A stretch of 64,000 nucleotides of DNA from NCBI RefSeq assembly GCF_017916475.1, contig NZ_JAFMTB010000003.1, forward strand, positions 222,009 through 286,008. The letters are read 5' to 3'. The notes under the pieces were generated by a model. The model did not search any database. It worked only from the letters and a program-made list of their open reading frames with translations, and had not been told where the DNA came from. The stretch's first letter is position 1. Each line of letters begins with the position of its first letter. This document shows positions 25,039 to 34,402 of the stretch, one piece after another. The position numbers were made by a program, and so were the translations under genes. Source of the DNA: Patulibacter sp. SYSU D01012 (lineage in GTDB: Bacteria; Actinomycetota; Thermoleophilia; Solirubrobacterales; Solirubrobacteraceae).

Positions 25039-25460
25039 CGCACGAGCGCGGCGGCCGCGCGGGTCCAGGCGTCGGCGTCGTCCGGCCGCGGGAGGGGCAG
25101 CAGCTGCGCCGGCACGTCCGCGGCGGCCAGGCGGGCCCGGACGTCCTCGTCGGCCGCGCGCACGGCGGGCGCCCCGGCGACCGCCGCCCGCACGGACGGC
25201 ACCTCGAGGCCGTCCGGGTCGACGAGCCAGACGCGCCGGGCCGGGTGCTCCAGCAGGGCGGCGCGCGCGTCCAGGCAGAGCACGCGATCCGCGCCCACGT
25301 CCGTCAGCCGGCACGCCGCCGCGACGTGGACGCCGCGCGGCAGCCGCACGCGGTCGACCGCGTCGCCGCGGCCGCGGCAGGCGGCGGCCAGCGCGTCCGC
25401 GACGGCGTCCGCGGACCCGGACGCGAAGGGGACGGACGTCGTCGCGACTACGATCCGCAC
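25035..25460 (-). CDS. Truncated GT4-like protein (N-terminal half only)
   Basis: 141 residues. The opening VRIVVATTSVPFASGSADAVADAL aligns with the following GT4 (MRVAIATAQVPFVRGGAEVL), and DRVRLPRGVHVAAACRLTDVGADRVLCLDA continues the N-terminal Rossmann half. It then runs through VWLVDPDGLEVPSVRAAVAG to a GT4-like last helix (DADAWTRAAAALVR) without any donor-binding domain. So this is a GT4 gene with the C-terminal half lost, yet in frame, high in third-position GC and coupled by ATGA to the intact paralogue. The GTG at 25458-25460 abuts the start codon of a divergent gene. Catalysis alone is unlikely. It could partner the next protein. Confidence 0.65.
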   Translation of the reverse strand: MRIVVATTSVPFASGSADAVADALAAACRGRGDAVDRVRLPRGVHVAAACRLTDVGADRVLCLDARAALLEHPARRVWLVDPDGLEVPSVRAAVAGAPAVRAADEDVRARLAAADVPAQLLPLPRPDDADAWTRAAAALVR

Positions 25461-25772
25461 GTGACGTCCGCCGAGGAGGAGACGGCCCCGTTCGACGTGG
25501 CCGCGCGCATCCGCGGGGCCCGGGACCGGGAGCGCGCGTTCCGCGGCGCGCCCGCCGTCGTCCGGTCGCCGGCCGCGCTGCGCGACCGGCTGCTCGCGGG
25601 GCTCGCGGCCCTCGACGGGCCCCGCCAGGCGGGCGACCGCGCGCTGACCGCGCTCGCCGTCCGGCACCCTCGCCTGGGCGGCCGGCTGCGCGGGCTCGCC
25701 AGTCGCGCGCTCGTGGCGCGGGACGCGGCCGCCGACCGAGCCCGCCGGGGCGTCCGGCCGCGCGGCCGCTGA
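25461..25772 (+). CDS. Small basic protein in the glycan locus, unknown
   Basis: 103 residues (MTSAEEETAPFDVAARI, ending RRGVRPRGR). It is mostly helical by composition, arginine/alanine-rich, without membrane segment or known motif. Nearly every codon ends in G or C, which supports coding. GTG 25461 comes directly after the minus-strand GTG of the truncated GT4 gene, so the two starts form CACGTG. The hexamer TACGAT (25449-25454) ends 6 nt before it, pointing to a leaderless transcript. It is convergent with the ABC ATPase gene, 16 bp away. Its role is unknown; a coiled or nucleic acid-binding helper is only a guess. Confidence 0.6.
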   Translation: MTSAEEETAPFDVAARIRGARDRERAFRGAPAVVRSPAALRDRLLAGLAALDGPRQAGDRALTALAVRHPRLGGRLRGLASRALVARDAAADRARRGVRPRGR

Positions 25773-25788
25773 CGGCGCGGCGCCGCGC

Positions 25789-26538
25789 TCACGCCGGCAC
25801 CCGGAGGGCCGACTCGTACGCCTCGACCACGTCCTGCGGGTCGCCGTCGGCGACGATCCGGCCCCCGTCCAGCCAGATCGCGCGGGTCGCCCGCTCGGCG
25901 AGCGCCGGCAGGTCGTGCGAGACGAGGACGACGGCGGCGCCGCCGCGCATCAGCGCGTCCATCCGCTCGCCGGAGCGCTCGCTGAACGCGGCGTCGCCGA
26001 CGGACAGGATCTCGTCGACGATCAGCACCTCGGGCGACGTGTCGGTGCAGATCGCGAAGGCCAGGCGGGCGAGCATGCCGGACGAGTACGTGCGGATCGG
26101 CGTGTCCAGGAACGGCGTCAGCTCGGCCCACGCGGCGATCGCCTCGAGCCGCTCGCGCATCAGCGCGGGCGGCCGGCCGAGCAGCGACCCGTAGAGCACG
26201 ATGTTCTCGCGGCCCGTCAGGTCGGGGCTGAAGCCGGCGCCCAGCTCGATCATCGCCGCGACGTGGCCGCGCACGACGACCCGCCCCTCGGTCGGCGGCA
26301 GGATGCCGGCGATCACCTTCATCAGGGTGCTCTTGCCCGCGCCGTTCGTGCCGACGACGCCCAGGATCTCTCCGGGCCGCACCTGGAGCGTCACGTCGGC
26401 GAGGGCCTGCCGGCGCTCGTAGCGGACGTGGCGCCGCGTCAGCTCGATGGCGAACGCCTTCAGGCTGCTCGCCCCGTGCTGGGCCTGGCGGTAGGCGAGC
26501 CCGGCGGCGCGCAGGTCGATGGCGGGCTCGGCGCTCAC
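25789..26538 (-). CDS. ABC transporter ATPase for polysaccharide/teichoic export (Wzt/TagH type)
   Basis: 249 residues. Walker A GTNGAGKST is at 63-71, the signature YSSGM at 151-155, Walker B VLIVDE at 171-176, and the switch histidine His208 (LVSHD). The preamble with SLKAFAIELTRRHVRYERRQ and the phrases MIELGAGFSPDLTGRENI are diagnostic for the O-antigen/teichoic acid exporter ATPases. It lacks the C-terminal carbohydrate-binding domain of full-length Wzt, so export would not need a terminal sugar cap read by this subunit. GTG 26538 overlaps the permease stop (GTGA), making a two-gene exporter operon. It works at the cytoplasmic membrane, flipping lipid-linked glycan. Confidence 0.94.
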   Translation of the reverse strand: MSAEPAIDLRAAGLAYRQAQHGASSLKAFAIELTRRHVRYERRQALADVTLQVRPGEILGVVGTNGAGKSTLMKVIAGILPPTEGRVVVRGHVAAMIELGAGFSPDLTGRENIVLYGSLLGRPPALMRERLEAIAAWAELTPFLDTPIRTYSSGMLARLAFAICTDTSPEVLIVDEILSVGDAAFSERSGERMDALMRGGAAVVLVSHDLPALAERATRAIWLDGGRIVADGDPQDVVEAYESALRVPA

Positions 26539-27359
26539 AGGACGGTGATCGCGCCGCGGCGCAGCGCGTTGTGGACGGCGCGCCCGAGCAGGATGCTCGT
26601 CCCGGCCGACAGCACCACGGCCAGCCACGACACGGGATGACCCAGGCCGTGGCCGTAGAGCAGGTCGCGGAACAGGGTCACGAAGTGGTAGATCGGGTTC
26701 AGGTGCTCGATCCAGCGGAAGCGCTCGGGCACGATCTCGGGCGGGTAGAAGACCGGGGCCAGGTAGCCGATCAGCGGCACGAAGATCGTCAGCAGGTCGA
26801 GCGTGTCGGGGAAGCGGACGACGATCGGCGCGAGCGCCAGACCCAGGCCGAGCGCGAACACGACGAGCAGGAGGACGACGGGCACGACCAGCGGCAGCGC
26901 CGGGCTCGGCGCCACGCCGCTGACCAGCATCACGAGCGCGAGCGGAAGCAGGGTGAAGCCGAACGTGATCGTGTTCGCCCCGGCCGTGGCGAGCGAGAAG
27001 ACGGCGGGCGCGATCCGCACCTTGCTCAGCACGTCCGCGTGGTGCGCCATCGATCCGGCGGTGCCGAGGAGCGTCTGCCGGAAGCAGTTGAAGACGAGCA
27101 CGCCCGCGAGCACGAACACGGCGTACGGCACGCCGGGCACCGCGAAGCGGAACACCTGCGAGAAGACGATCCACAGGACCGCCGTCTCGAGCAGCGGGTT
27201 GAGCAGCGTCCACCAGACGCCCAGGACGGAGCGCTTGTAGCGCACGACGATGTCGCGGGCCACGAGCACCCGCAGCAGGCTGCGGCTCCGCCAGGCGGCG
27301 CGGGCGTCCTGCAGGACCGAGGGCGCCGGGGCGGCGGAGTCGTAGATCGGCGCGGACAC
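26535..27359 (-). CDS. ABC-2 type polysaccharide export permease (Wzm/TagG type)
   Basis: 274 residues from GTG 27359. Six membrane helices are expected. Family hallmarks are visible: VARDIVVRYKRSVLGVWWTL, the amphipathic stretch NPLLETAVLWIVFSQVFRF, VFYPPEIVPERFRWIEHLNP and YHFVTLFRDLLY. I chose 27359 because GATACT ends 7 nt before it, the leaderless spacing seen in this window, and because longer starts (27443) would overlap the divergent GT2 gene. It is paired with the ATPase and likely moves the undecaprenol-linked glycan across the membrane. Confidence 0.92.
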   Translation of the reverse strand: MSAPIYDSAAPAPSVLQDARAAWRSRSLLRVLVARDIVVRYKRSVLGVWWTLLNPLLETAVLWIVFSQVFRFAVPGVPYAVFVLAGVLVFNCFRQTLLGTAGSMAHHADVLSKVRIAPAVFSLATAGANTITFGFTLLPLALVMLVSGVAPSPALPLVVPVVLLLVVFALGLGLALAPIVVRFPDTLDLLTIFVPLIGYLAPVFYPPEIVPERFRWIEHLNPIYHFVTLFRDLLYGHGLGHPVSWLAVVLSAGTSILLGRAVHNALRRGAITVL

Positions 27360-27408
27360 CGGCGCGAGTATCGCAACGGTGGCCGCGACAGGGGTATCGT
27401 GCGCGGCG

Positions 27409-28335
27409 ATGGAGCCCGTCGCGGACGCGTCGACCACGCTCACGGTCGTCGTGCCCGCGTGGGACGACTACGCTCACCTGCTGCTCGACGAGGCCATCGA
27501 CAGCCTGCGGGCGCAGCGACCACGCCCCGCGATCCTCGTCGTCGACAACGCCTCGACGGTCCCGATCGCGCCGCGGCCCGGCGTCGAGGTGCTGCGCACC
27601 GACCGTCGCCTGACCGTCGGGATGGCCCGCAACCGGGGGCTGGAGCGGGTGACGACGCCGTGGGCGATGCTGTGGGACGCGGACGACGTGATGCTGCCCG
27701 GCACCGTCTCCGAGCTCCTCGCGACGGCGCGCGCGACGCCCGCGGCCGTCGTGGTCGCGTCCGGCATCATCGACGGGGCGACGGGTCGCCGGCACCACTG
27801 GCCGCGGCCCTGGACGACGGTCCTCGCGCGGGCGCCGCGGGTCTACGCCCTCGTGCACGCCGTCAGCTCGCTCTTCCCGACGACCGGCGCGCTCCTGCGG
27901 ACGGACGTCGTGCTCGACGGCGGCGGGTTCGCCGACACCGACGGGGGCGACGACTGGGTCGTCGGCCTGTCGCTCGCCCTGCGCGGCCGCGTGGTGGTGC
28001 ACCCCCGCCTGGGCCGCGTCTACCGGCGCCATCGGGGGTCGCTCTCGGCGGACTGGACCGGGACGGACGACATCGTCCGCCACGCCGCGCTCGTGCGCGG
28101 CCGGCTGGCGCACGACCCCGCGGCCCCGGCCTGCGTGCGCGCGGCCCTGCCGGCGGTCCGGCTCGCCCAGCACGTCGTCATCCGCGTGCTGCGGCCCCTC
28201 TCGCGCCGGCTCCCCGGTCGCCGCCGCGAGCTGCAGCCGCTGCCCGATCTGCCCGTGGAGCCCGCGACGGCGACGGCGGACGCCCCCCGCGCCGCCGAGG
28301 CCCGCGTGACCCAGGCCCACGCCGACCGTCGCTGA
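27409..28335 (+). CDS. Glycosyltransferase family 2 protein
   Basis: 308 residues. LTVVVPAWDDYAHLLLDEAI opens the GT-A fold, followed by ILVVDNASTVPI and MLWDADDVMLPGTVSELLA (the DxD-like DADD). GDDWVVGLSLALRGRVVVHP near residue 185 is the late acidic acceptor motif. The C-terminus is a basic helix and an Ala/Thr-rich tail. The ATG at 27409 lies 8 nt after TATCGT, divergent from the exporter operon with 49 bp between starts. The transferred sugar is unknown. Confidence 0.88.
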   Translation: MEPVADASTTLTVVVPAWDDYAHLLLDEAIDSLRAQRPRPAILVVDNASTVPIAPRPGVEVLRTDRRLTVGMARNRGLERVTTPWAMLWDADDVMLPGTVSELLATARATPAAVVVASGIIDGATGRRHHWPRPWTTVLARAPRVYALVHAVSSLFPTTGALLRTDVVLDGGGFADTDGGDDWVVGLSLALRGRVVVHPRLGRVYRRHRGSLSADWTGTDDIVRHAALVRGRLAHDPAAPACVRAALPAVRLAQHVVIRVLRPLSRRLPGRRRELQPLPDLPVEPATATADAPRAAEARVTQAHADRR

Positions 28336-28356
28336 GCGGCGGCCGCTCGGCCGGCG

Positions 28357-30069
28357 TCAGCGACCCCGCCGCAGCGGGATCGGCGCGGCGAGGGGCTCCA
28401 TCTCGGTGATCGGGCGGCCGAACGCCAACTTCGGGTAGGCGTTGGCGTCCCCGTCGATGTGGACGCGCAGCAGGTGCGGGCGGGCGGGGTCCCGCCACGT
28501 CGCGGCGAGCGCGGCGTCGAGCTCGTCGGGCCGCGAGACGGTGGTGGCGGGGATGCCGAACGCGGCGGCGACGCGCGCGACGTCGGGGGCCGAGTAGCCC
28601 CAGCGCGTCGAGGGGTAGCGCCCGTCGAAGTACGTCTCCTGGAACTGGCGCACCATGCCGTGGCTGCCGTTGTCGAGGATCACCATCTTCAGCGGCAGGC
28701 CGTGGTGCGCGACGGTCTGGAGCTCCTGCAGGTTGAGCTGGAACCCGCCGTCGCCGGCGACCAGCACGACCGGGGCCGCGCAGGCGAGCGCCGCGCCGAT
28801 CGCCGCGGGCAGCCCGAAGCCCATCGCGCCCATGCCCCCCGACGTCAGGAACCGCTGCCCCGCCCCCAGCCGCAGCGACTGCGCGGCCCACATCTGGTGC
28901 TGCCCGACGTCGGTGACGAACGCGGCGGCGTCGCCGCTCGCGCGCGAGAGCGCGTGCATCAGCGCGTTCGGGTTGATGCCGGGCACGCCGGCGAGCTCGG
29001 CGACGTCCGGCCACCGCTCCCGCAGCGCCGCGACCTCGTCGCGCCAGCCGCCGGCCGCCGCGGCGGCCGGCGCGCGCTCCACGGCCGCGCGGAGGAACGC
29101 GGCCAGGTCGGCGTCGACGGCGTGGCACCCGGTGACGCGTCGGTTGACCTCGGCGGGGTCGCAGTCGACGTGGTGGATCGTGCGGGCCGCGAACGCGGCG
29201 GTGTCGGCGCCCGTCTGCCGGATGTCCAGCCGGCTGCCGAGGACGAGCAGCACGTCGGCGGCGCCGAGCGCCATGTTCGCCCAGCGGTTGCCGTAGGTGC
29301 CGATCATCCCGACGCGCAGCGGATCGTCGAACGGCAGCGCGTCGACGCCCAGCAGGGAGTGGACGACGGGGACGCCGAGGGCGGCGACCAGCCGGCGCAG
29401 GTCGTCGGTCGCGCCCGCCGTGCGGACGCCGCCGCCGACGAGGATCAGCGGCCGCCGCGCGGCGCGCAGGTCGGCCAGCGCCCGGTCCAGCCCCTCGGGG
29501 TCGGGGAGCGGGGCGGCCGCGCGGACGGGGGCGTCGTCCGCGGGCGGCGGGACGTCGGCGCCCTGCAGGTCCATCGGCAGGTCGACGAGCACCGGGCCGG
29601 GCCGGCCGTCGCGGGCCAGCGCGAACGCCGCGGCCAGGCGCCCCGGCAGCTCGGCCGCGCTGCCCACGCGCCACGCGGCCTTCGTGACGGGCGTCGCCAT
29701 CGCGACGACGTCGGTCTCCTGGAAGCTCCGCTGCCGCACGTCGCGCTCGCCGCCCAGCTCGGCGGTGGCGACCTGGCCGGTCACGAACACGGCGGGGACC
29801 GAGTCGAAGTGGCACGACGCGACGCCGGTCAGCAGGTTGGTGGCGCCGGGGCCGCTGGTGGCGAGCGCGACTCCGGGGACGCCCCGCATCCGCGCCGCGC
29901 CCTCCGCGGCGAACGCCGCCGCCTGCTCGTGGCGCACGCTCACCAGGCGCGGCGTCCCGCGGCGGTGGATCGCGTCGAGCAGCGGAGCGATCGTGCCGCC
30001 GGCGACCTCGAAGACGTGCTCGACGCCTTGGGCGTCCAGCAGCACCGCCAGGTGGTCGGCCGCGCTCAC
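28357..30069 (-). CDS. ThDP-dependent acetolactate-synthase-like enzyme in a sugar locus (candidate YerE-like)
   Basis: 570 residues with the three-domain layout of acetohydroxyacid synthase: PYR domain (Glu48 in [10 protein letters not shown] activates Th[15 protein letters not shown]), central FAD-type domain, PP domain with [15 protein letters not shown] followed by the Asn of [10 protein letters not shown]. It could be biosynthetic AHAS, but there is no regulatory-subunit gene, and it is coupled to a GNAT-aldo/keto reductase gene (GTGA) next to rfbH. YerE, an AHAS homologue, transfers an acetyl unit from pyruvate to a CDP-3,6-dideoxy-4-ketohexose in yersiniose synthesis. Context makes that reaction type plausible; the sequence alone does not prove it. 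Confidence 0.8.
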   Translation of the reverse strand: MSAADHLAVLLDAQGVEHVFEVAGGTIAPLLDAIHRRGTPRLVSVRHEQAAAFAAEGAARMRGVPGVALATSGPGATNLLTGVASCHFDSVPAVFVTGQVATAELGGERDVRQRSFQETDVVAMATPVTKAAWRVGSAAELPGRLAAAFALARDGRPGPVLVDLPMDLQGADVPPPADDAPVRAAAPLPDPEGLDRALADLRAARRPLILVGGGVRTAGATDDLRRLVAALGVPVVHSLLGVDALPFDDPLRVGMIGTYGNRWANMALGAADVLLVLGSRLDIRQTGADTAAFAARTIHHVDCDPAEVNRRVTGCHAVDADLAAFLRAAVERAPAAAAAGGWRDEVAALRERWPDVAELAGVPGINPNALMHALSRASGDAAAFVTDVGQHQMWAAQSLRLGAGQRFLTSGGMGAMGFGLPAAIGAALACAAPVVLVAGDGGFQLNLQELQTVAHHGLPLKMVILDNGSHGMVRQFQETYFDGRYPSTRWGYSAPDVARVAAAFGIPATTVSRPDELDAALAATWRDPARPHLLRVHIDGDANAYPKLAFGRPITEMEPLAAPIPLRRGR

Positions 30070-31631
30070 GCGGGGCTCCCGGCGAACGCAGCGAGCGCGG
30101 CGTCGAGCGCGGCGCGGTGCGCGGGCTCCAGGCGGACGCCGGCGGCCGACGACCAGCCGGCGACCTGCTCGGGGCGGCTGGCCCCGACCGCGGCGCCGGC
30201 GACGCCGGGCACGCCGAGCGTGCGGGCGACCGCGAGCTCGGCCACCGTGCACGGGATCTCGCGCGCGACGGCCTGCAGGGCGGCGAGCAGCCGGCCGCGC
30301 CCGTCGGGATCGGCGAAGAGCGGGCTGCGGCGCCGGCGGTCGCGGGGATGGGGCGGGGCGGCGTCGTCGGCGCCGGCGAGCAGGCCGGTCTCGAGGACGC
30401 CGTGGGCGAGGACGGGCACCCCGCGGGCGTGCGCGGCGGCCACCGCGGCCGCGTCGGTCCGCAGCGGCGACACGGCCGTCTGGAACGCGTCGACGGGGCG
30501 GAGCGCGTGGCACCGCGCGAGGGCGGCGGCGCCGCCGCCCGCCAGGCCGATCCGGGCCGCGACGCCGGCCGCGGCGAGCTCGGCGAGCGTCGTCCACGCG
30601 GCCTCGAGGGCGCCGTCGTCCGCGGGCGGCCGGTGGAGCAGCAGCAGGTCCAGCCGCTCCTGGCCGAGGCGCGCCCGCGACGCGTCGGCCTGCTCCCGCA
30701 GCGTCCGCGCGTCGCCGACCGCGACGGCCCGGTCGGCGCGCGCGTCCCACGCCAGGCCGCACTTCGTGGCGACGGCGGGGCGGTCGGCGGCGTCGCCGAG
30801 CACCGACCCCAGCGTCTCCTCGACGGCGCCCAGCCCGTAGATCCCGGCGGTGTCGAGCCAGCGGACGCCGCGTTCGCGGGCACGCTCGACCGTGGCCGCC
30901 AGGCGCGCCCGGCCGGCGGCCGACGCGTCGCCCCGCGCCGTCGGCGCCGTCCCCAGCCCGACGCCGCGGAACGGCGGCGCGGGGGTCAGCGGCAGGTCGA
31001 GCCACAGCTGCCACCGGTCCGGCGGGGCGTCGTCGCCGGGCGCGCACGGCCGGTACTCGCGGCGGTCGCCGGCGACGTGCAGGCGCATCGGCGTGCGCTC
31101 GCGGTCGACGAACCCGACGCTGCGCATCAGCCGGAGCGAGCGGACGTTGTCGGTGAAGACGGGGCTCCAGATGCGGGTGGGGCGCAGCGCCTCCTGCGCC
31201 CAGCGCAGCATCCCGGCCAGGCACGCGCGCATCGCCCCCGGGCCCATCCGCTCCGGCTCGCCGACCATCAGGTTGCTCAGCTGCAGCCCGCCGTCGCCGA
31301 CGTCCGCCCGGTCGAAGCCCAGGTGGCCGACCACCTCGCCGTCGCCGTCGACGACGAGCAGCATCAGCCGTCCCGGACCGCCGACGACGACGTCGCGCAG
31401 CCACGCGCGGGTGCCGGCGCGGGTGACGGCGAACTGCGTCGGGTACGCCGCCATGTGGTCGGCGCGCCACCGCCCCAGACGGTCCAGCAGCGCGTCGTCC
31501 TCGACGTCGTCCGGCGTCACCGCGCGCAGCCGCAACCCCGCCGTGGCGACCAGCCACGGGTCGCCGGCGGGGCGCTGCAGCGCCGCGATCGCGCGCGTGA
31601 TCTCCGCGGCGTGGCGGGCCCCCTCGCTCAC
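30066..31631 (-). CDS. GNAT acetyltransferase fused to aldo/keto reductase
   Basis: 521 residues, two enzymes in one chain. Residues about 25-190 are a GNAT acetyltransferase ([30 protein letters not shown]; then [14 protein letters not shown] and [20 protein letters not shown]). Residues about 215-521 are an aldo/keto reductase barrel ([24 protein letters not shown] with Asp and Tyr near 258-263; VATKCGL with Lys near 287; LLLHRP with His near 330; [14 protein letters not shown] as NADPH loop). AKRs act as hexose ketoreductases in deoxysugar pathways. GTG 31631 follows TAGCCT by 6 nt, and the stop overlaps the ThDP gene. A sugar reduction plus N- or O-acylation role fits the locus. Confidence 0.82.
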   Translation of the reverse strand: MSEGARHAAEITRAIAALQRPAGDPWLVATAGLRLRAVTPDDVEDDALLDRLGRWRADHMAAYPTQFAVTRAGTRAWLRDVVVGGPGRLMLLVVDGDGEVVGHLGFDRADVGDGGLQLSNLMVGEPERMGPGAMRACLAGMLRWAQEALRPTRIWSPVFTDNVRSLRLMRSVGFVDRERTPMRLHVAGDRREYRPCAPGDDAPPDRWQLWLDLPLTPAPPFRGVGLGTAPTARGDASAAGRARLAATVERARERGVRWLDTAGIYGLGAVEETLGSVLGDAADRPAVATKCGLAWDARADRAVAVGDARTLREQADASRARLGQERLDLLLLHRPPADDGALEAAWTTLAELAAAGVAARIGLAGGGAAALARCHALRPVDAFQTAVSPLRTDAAAVAAAHARGVPVLAHGVLETGLLAGADDAAPPHPRDRRRRSPLFADPDGRGRLLAALQAVAREIPCTVAELAVARTLGVPGVAGAAVGASRPEQVAGWSSAAGVRLEPAHRAALDAALAAFAGSPA

Positions 31632-31712
31632 CCGTCCAGGCTACCGGTGGACCCTGCCGACCGGCCCGTCGGACCGGCCGGAACGCCGGAGGCGCTGGGC
31701 TATAGTCGCCGG

Positions 31713-33083
31713 ATGCCGGATCCCGCCGAGCTCCGGGCGCAGATCGCTGCGCTGGTCGGCCAGTACCACGCCGCGGCGTTCCCCTCGGAGCCGTTCGTGC
31801 CCGGCGAGACCCCGATCCGGTACGCGGGGCGCGTCTTCGACGAGCACGAGCTGCGTGCGCTGACGGACGCGACGCTCGACTTCTGGCTGACCACGGGCCG
31901 GTTCGCGGACGAGTTCGAGCGCCGGTTCGCCGCGTGGTCGGGCCTGCGGCACTGCAGCCTGGTGAACTCGGGATCGAGCGCCAACCTGGCCGCGCTGTCG
32001 GCCCTGACGAGCCACAAGCTCGGCTCCCGGCGCCTGGTGCCCGGCGACGAGGTCATCACGACCGCCACGTCGTTCCCCACGACCGTCAACCCGATCGTGC
32101 AGAACGGGCTGGTCCCCGTCTTCGTCGACGTGCAGGTCCCGACGTACAACCTCGACGTGGCGCAGCTCGAGGCGGCGCGGTCGGAGCGCACGCGCGCCGT
32201 GATGGTCGCGCACACGCTCGGCAACCCGTTCGACCTCGCGGCCGTCACCGCGTTCTGCGCGCGGCACGACCTGTTCCTGATCGAGGACTGCTGCGACGCA
32301 GTCGGCTCGCGCTACGACGGACGGCTGGTCGGCACCTTCGGCGACCTGGCGACCGTCTCGTTCTACCCCGCCCACCACATCACGATGGGCGAGGGCGGGG
32401 CGGTCCTGACGAACCAGGGCAAGCTCCGGCTGCTCGTCGAGTCGTTCCGGGACTGGGGGCGCGACTGCTGGTGCGCGCCGGGCGACGAGAACACGTGCGG
32501 CCGGCGGCACGACTGGCAGATCGGCGACCTGCCCGCCGGCTACGACCACAAGTACGTCTACTCGCACCTGGGCTACAACCTGAAGCTGACGGACATGCAG
32601 GCCGCGGTCGGCGTCGCGCAGCTCGACAAGCTCGACGCGTTCGGGGCGGCCCGGCGCGAGAACTACCGCGTGCTGCGGGAGGCGCTCGCGGACCTGCAGC
32701 ACCTGTTCGTGCTGCCCGAGGCGACGGCGAACGCGGACCCGAGCTGGTTCGGCTTCCCGATCGCGCTGCGGCGGGACGCGCCGTTCGGCCGCCGCGAGCT
32801 CGTCGCGCACCTGGAGGAGCGCCGGATCGCCACGCGCATGCTGTTCGCGGGGAACATCACGCGGCAGCCCGCCTATCGCGACGTCGCCCACCGCGTCGTG
32901 GGCCCGCTGACGAACGCGGACGAGGTGGCCGAGCAGGTCTTCGTCCTCGGGGTGTACCCGGGGCTCGGGCCCGAGCAGCTGGCCTACATGGCCGACGTCC
33001 TGCACCAGGTCGCCGCGCGCGGCCTGGAGCCGGTCGGCCGCGGGGTGCGGCGCACCGAGACCGGCGCGGTCGTCTCGCACTGA
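31713..33083 (+). CDS. rfbH: CDP-4-keto-6-deoxy-D-glucose 3-dehydratase (E1), RfbH/DdhC family
   Basis: 456 residues of the DegT/StrS fold, with the two changes that define E1. The PLP lysine is replaced by histidine (His221 in [14 protein letters not shown]), so it uses PMP. The four cysteines that bind the [2Fe-2S] cluster are present as C-x57-C-x1-C-x7-C (Cys194, 252, 254, 262; [13 protein letters not shown]). The enzyme removes the C3 hydroxyl of CDP-6-deoxy-4-ketoglucose, together with a reductase (E3) not seen in this window. Products are 3,6-dideoxyhexoses (abequose, tyvelose, ascarylose, paratose, yersiniose). ATG 31713 lies 6 nt after TATAGT. It is divergent from the AKR/ThDP operon. 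Confidence 0.93.
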   Translation: MPDPAELRAQIAALVGQYHAAAFPSEPFVPGETPIRYAGRVFDEHELRALTDATLDFWLTTGRFADEFERRFAAWSGLRHCSLVNSGSSANLAALSALTSHKLGSRRLVPGDEVITTATSFPTTVNPIVQNGLVPVFVDVQVPTYNLDVAQLEAARSERTRAVMVAHTLGNPFDLAAVTAFCARHDLFLIEDCCDAVGSRYDGRLVGTFGDLATVSFYPAHHITMGEGGAVLTNQGKLRLLVESFRDWGRDCWCAPGDENTCGRRHDWQIGDLPAGYDHKYVYSHLGYNLKLTDMQAAVGVAQLDKLDAFGAARRENYRVLREALADLQHLFVLPEATANADPSWFGFPIALRRDAPFGRRELVAHLEERRIATRMLFAGNITRQPAYRDVAHRVVGPLTNADEVAEQVFVLGVYPGLGPEQLAYMADVLHQVAARGLEPVGRGVRRTETGAVVSH

Positions 33084-33127
33084 CGGCGGATCTGGCGGGC
33101 CCGGACCTTCGTCTCGCGGCGCGCCGC

Positions 33128-34297
33128 TCAGGGGCGGGCGGGCCGCAGCACGCCGGCGTAGACGTCCCGGGCGGCGCGGCCCGTGGCGCCCAGACCTAGC
33201 AGCGACGCGCGCTCCCGGGCGCCGGCCCGCAGCGCGCGCCGCCGGACCGGGTCGTCCCGCAGCGCGCGCAGGGCGGCGGCGAGCGCGCGCGGATCGGCCG
33301 GGGGCACGAGCAGCCCGTCGACCCCGTCTCGGACGATCTCGGGCAGCGCGCGGACGCGCGACGCGACGACGGGCGTGCCGGCCGCGAGCGCGTCGTACGC
33401 GACGCTGCTGATCGACGCGAGCCCCGCCGTCGACCGACGCTCCTCGTACGGCAGCGCGACGACGTCGCACGCGGCCAGGCACGCCGGCACGTCGGCGTCC
33501 GCGAGCGGGCCGGGAAGCGCGACGCGGTCCGCGATCTCCAGGCGGGCGGCGGCCGCGCCGACCGCGGCGCGCTGGCGCCGGTCCGCCGGCGAGCCGCCCC
33601 CGGCCGGCGGGCCGCCCCACAGCCGCAGCCGGATCGGGGCGTCGTCGTCGCGGGTCAGGGCGACCGCGGCGAGCAGCACGTCGATGCCCTTGCCGCCGTA
33701 CCAGTAGCCGTGGAAGCCGACGGTCAGGCCCGTCCCGTCCGCCGCCGCGTCCCCGGACCCGGCGGCCGCGGTCGCCGGGTCGCAGGGGTAGGGGAGCGTC
33801 CCGGCGTCGACCCCGAGCGTGCGACGGAGCGCCGCGGCTCCCAGCGCGGACAGGGCGAGGAGGGCGTCCGCCCGCCGGGCCAGCCCCCGCTGCATCCGCC
33901 GCGCCGGCCCGCGGCCGGCGACGGCGACGAGCGCCCGGGTCGGCCGGCCGCCGCCGACCGCTGCGACGTGGAACGGCTGCCACGTGAGCCACGGCGGGTC
34001 GTGCACGGTCAGGACGAGCGGCACCCGGGTCCGTCGCGCCACCGCCCGCGCGGCGTAGAGCTCGCGCAGGCCGCTCCCGCCCAGCTCGGCGTGCACCACG
34101 TCGAAGCGGGGCGCGGCGCCGAGCGCGGCCGCGACGTAGCCCCGGACGTGGCGCACCGTGGTCGGGGCCGCCCCCGGCGCGTCGAGGGCCTCGATCCCCA
34201 CGTCGGCCTGCGCCCCGACGGCCCGTCGGTAGCGCTCGGCGTACGCGGCGATGCCGCTGCGGTCCGTCGGCTGGGGGGCGAGGTGCAGGATCCGCAC
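33128..34297 (-). CDS. Glycosyltransferase family 4 (GT-B fold)
   Basis: 389 residues. MRILHLAPQPTDRSGIAAYA opens the N-terminal half, followed by FDVVHAELGGSGLRELYAAR and LVLTVHDPPWLTWQPF. The donor half has GLTVGFHGYWYGGKGIDVLL, ADRVALPGPLADADVPACLA and YEERRSTAGLASISSVAYDA then LAAGTPVVAS, the GT4 donor loop. GTG 34297 follows TAGAGT by 9 nt, and that hexamer lies in a CCGACT-CT-AGTCGG inverted repeat. It is convergent with rfbH (44 bp). It closes the glycan region on the right. Confidence 0.9.
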   Translation of the reverse strand: MRILHLAPQPTDRSGIAAYAERYRRAVGAQADVGIEALDAPGAAPTTVRHVRGYVAAALGAAPRFDVVHAELGGSGLRELYAARAVARRTRVPLVLTVHDPPWLTWQPFHVAAVGGGRPTRALVAVAGRGPARRMQRGLARRADALLALSALGAAALRRTLGVDAGTLPYPCDPATAAAGSGDAAADGTGLTVGFHGYWYGGKGIDVLLAAVALTRDDDAPIRLRLWGGPPAGGGSPADRRQRAAVGAAAARLEIADRVALPGPLADADVPACLAACDVVALPYEERRSTAGLASISSVAYDALAAGTPVVASRVRALPEIVRDGVDGLLVPPADPRALAAALRALRDDPVRRRALRAGARERASLLGLGATGRAARDVYAGVLRPARP

Positions 34298-34402
34298 GCG
34301 CGGCCGACTCTAGTCGGACGGTCCCGGCGCCGCGACCGGCGGGGGGGGGGCGCCGGGGAGCCGGGCCTCGCCGGCGACGCGAGCGTCGGACGGCGCGGCG
34401 GC

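Noticed and set aside
30850-31863. Plus-strand frame antisense to the GNAT-AKR gene
   Set aside because: It is a typical Ser/Arg-rich shadow of a high-GC gene without any motif.
31713-33083. rfbH as an ordinary PLP sugar aminotransferase
   Set aside because: The PLP lysine is histidine and the iron-sulphur cysteines are complete, which marks the E1 dehydratase.
34341-34349. Run of nine G as a phase-variation tract
   Set aside because: It lies downstream of the thioesterase and upstream of the GT4 promoter, outside coding sequence, and could equally be chance in such GC-rich DNA.
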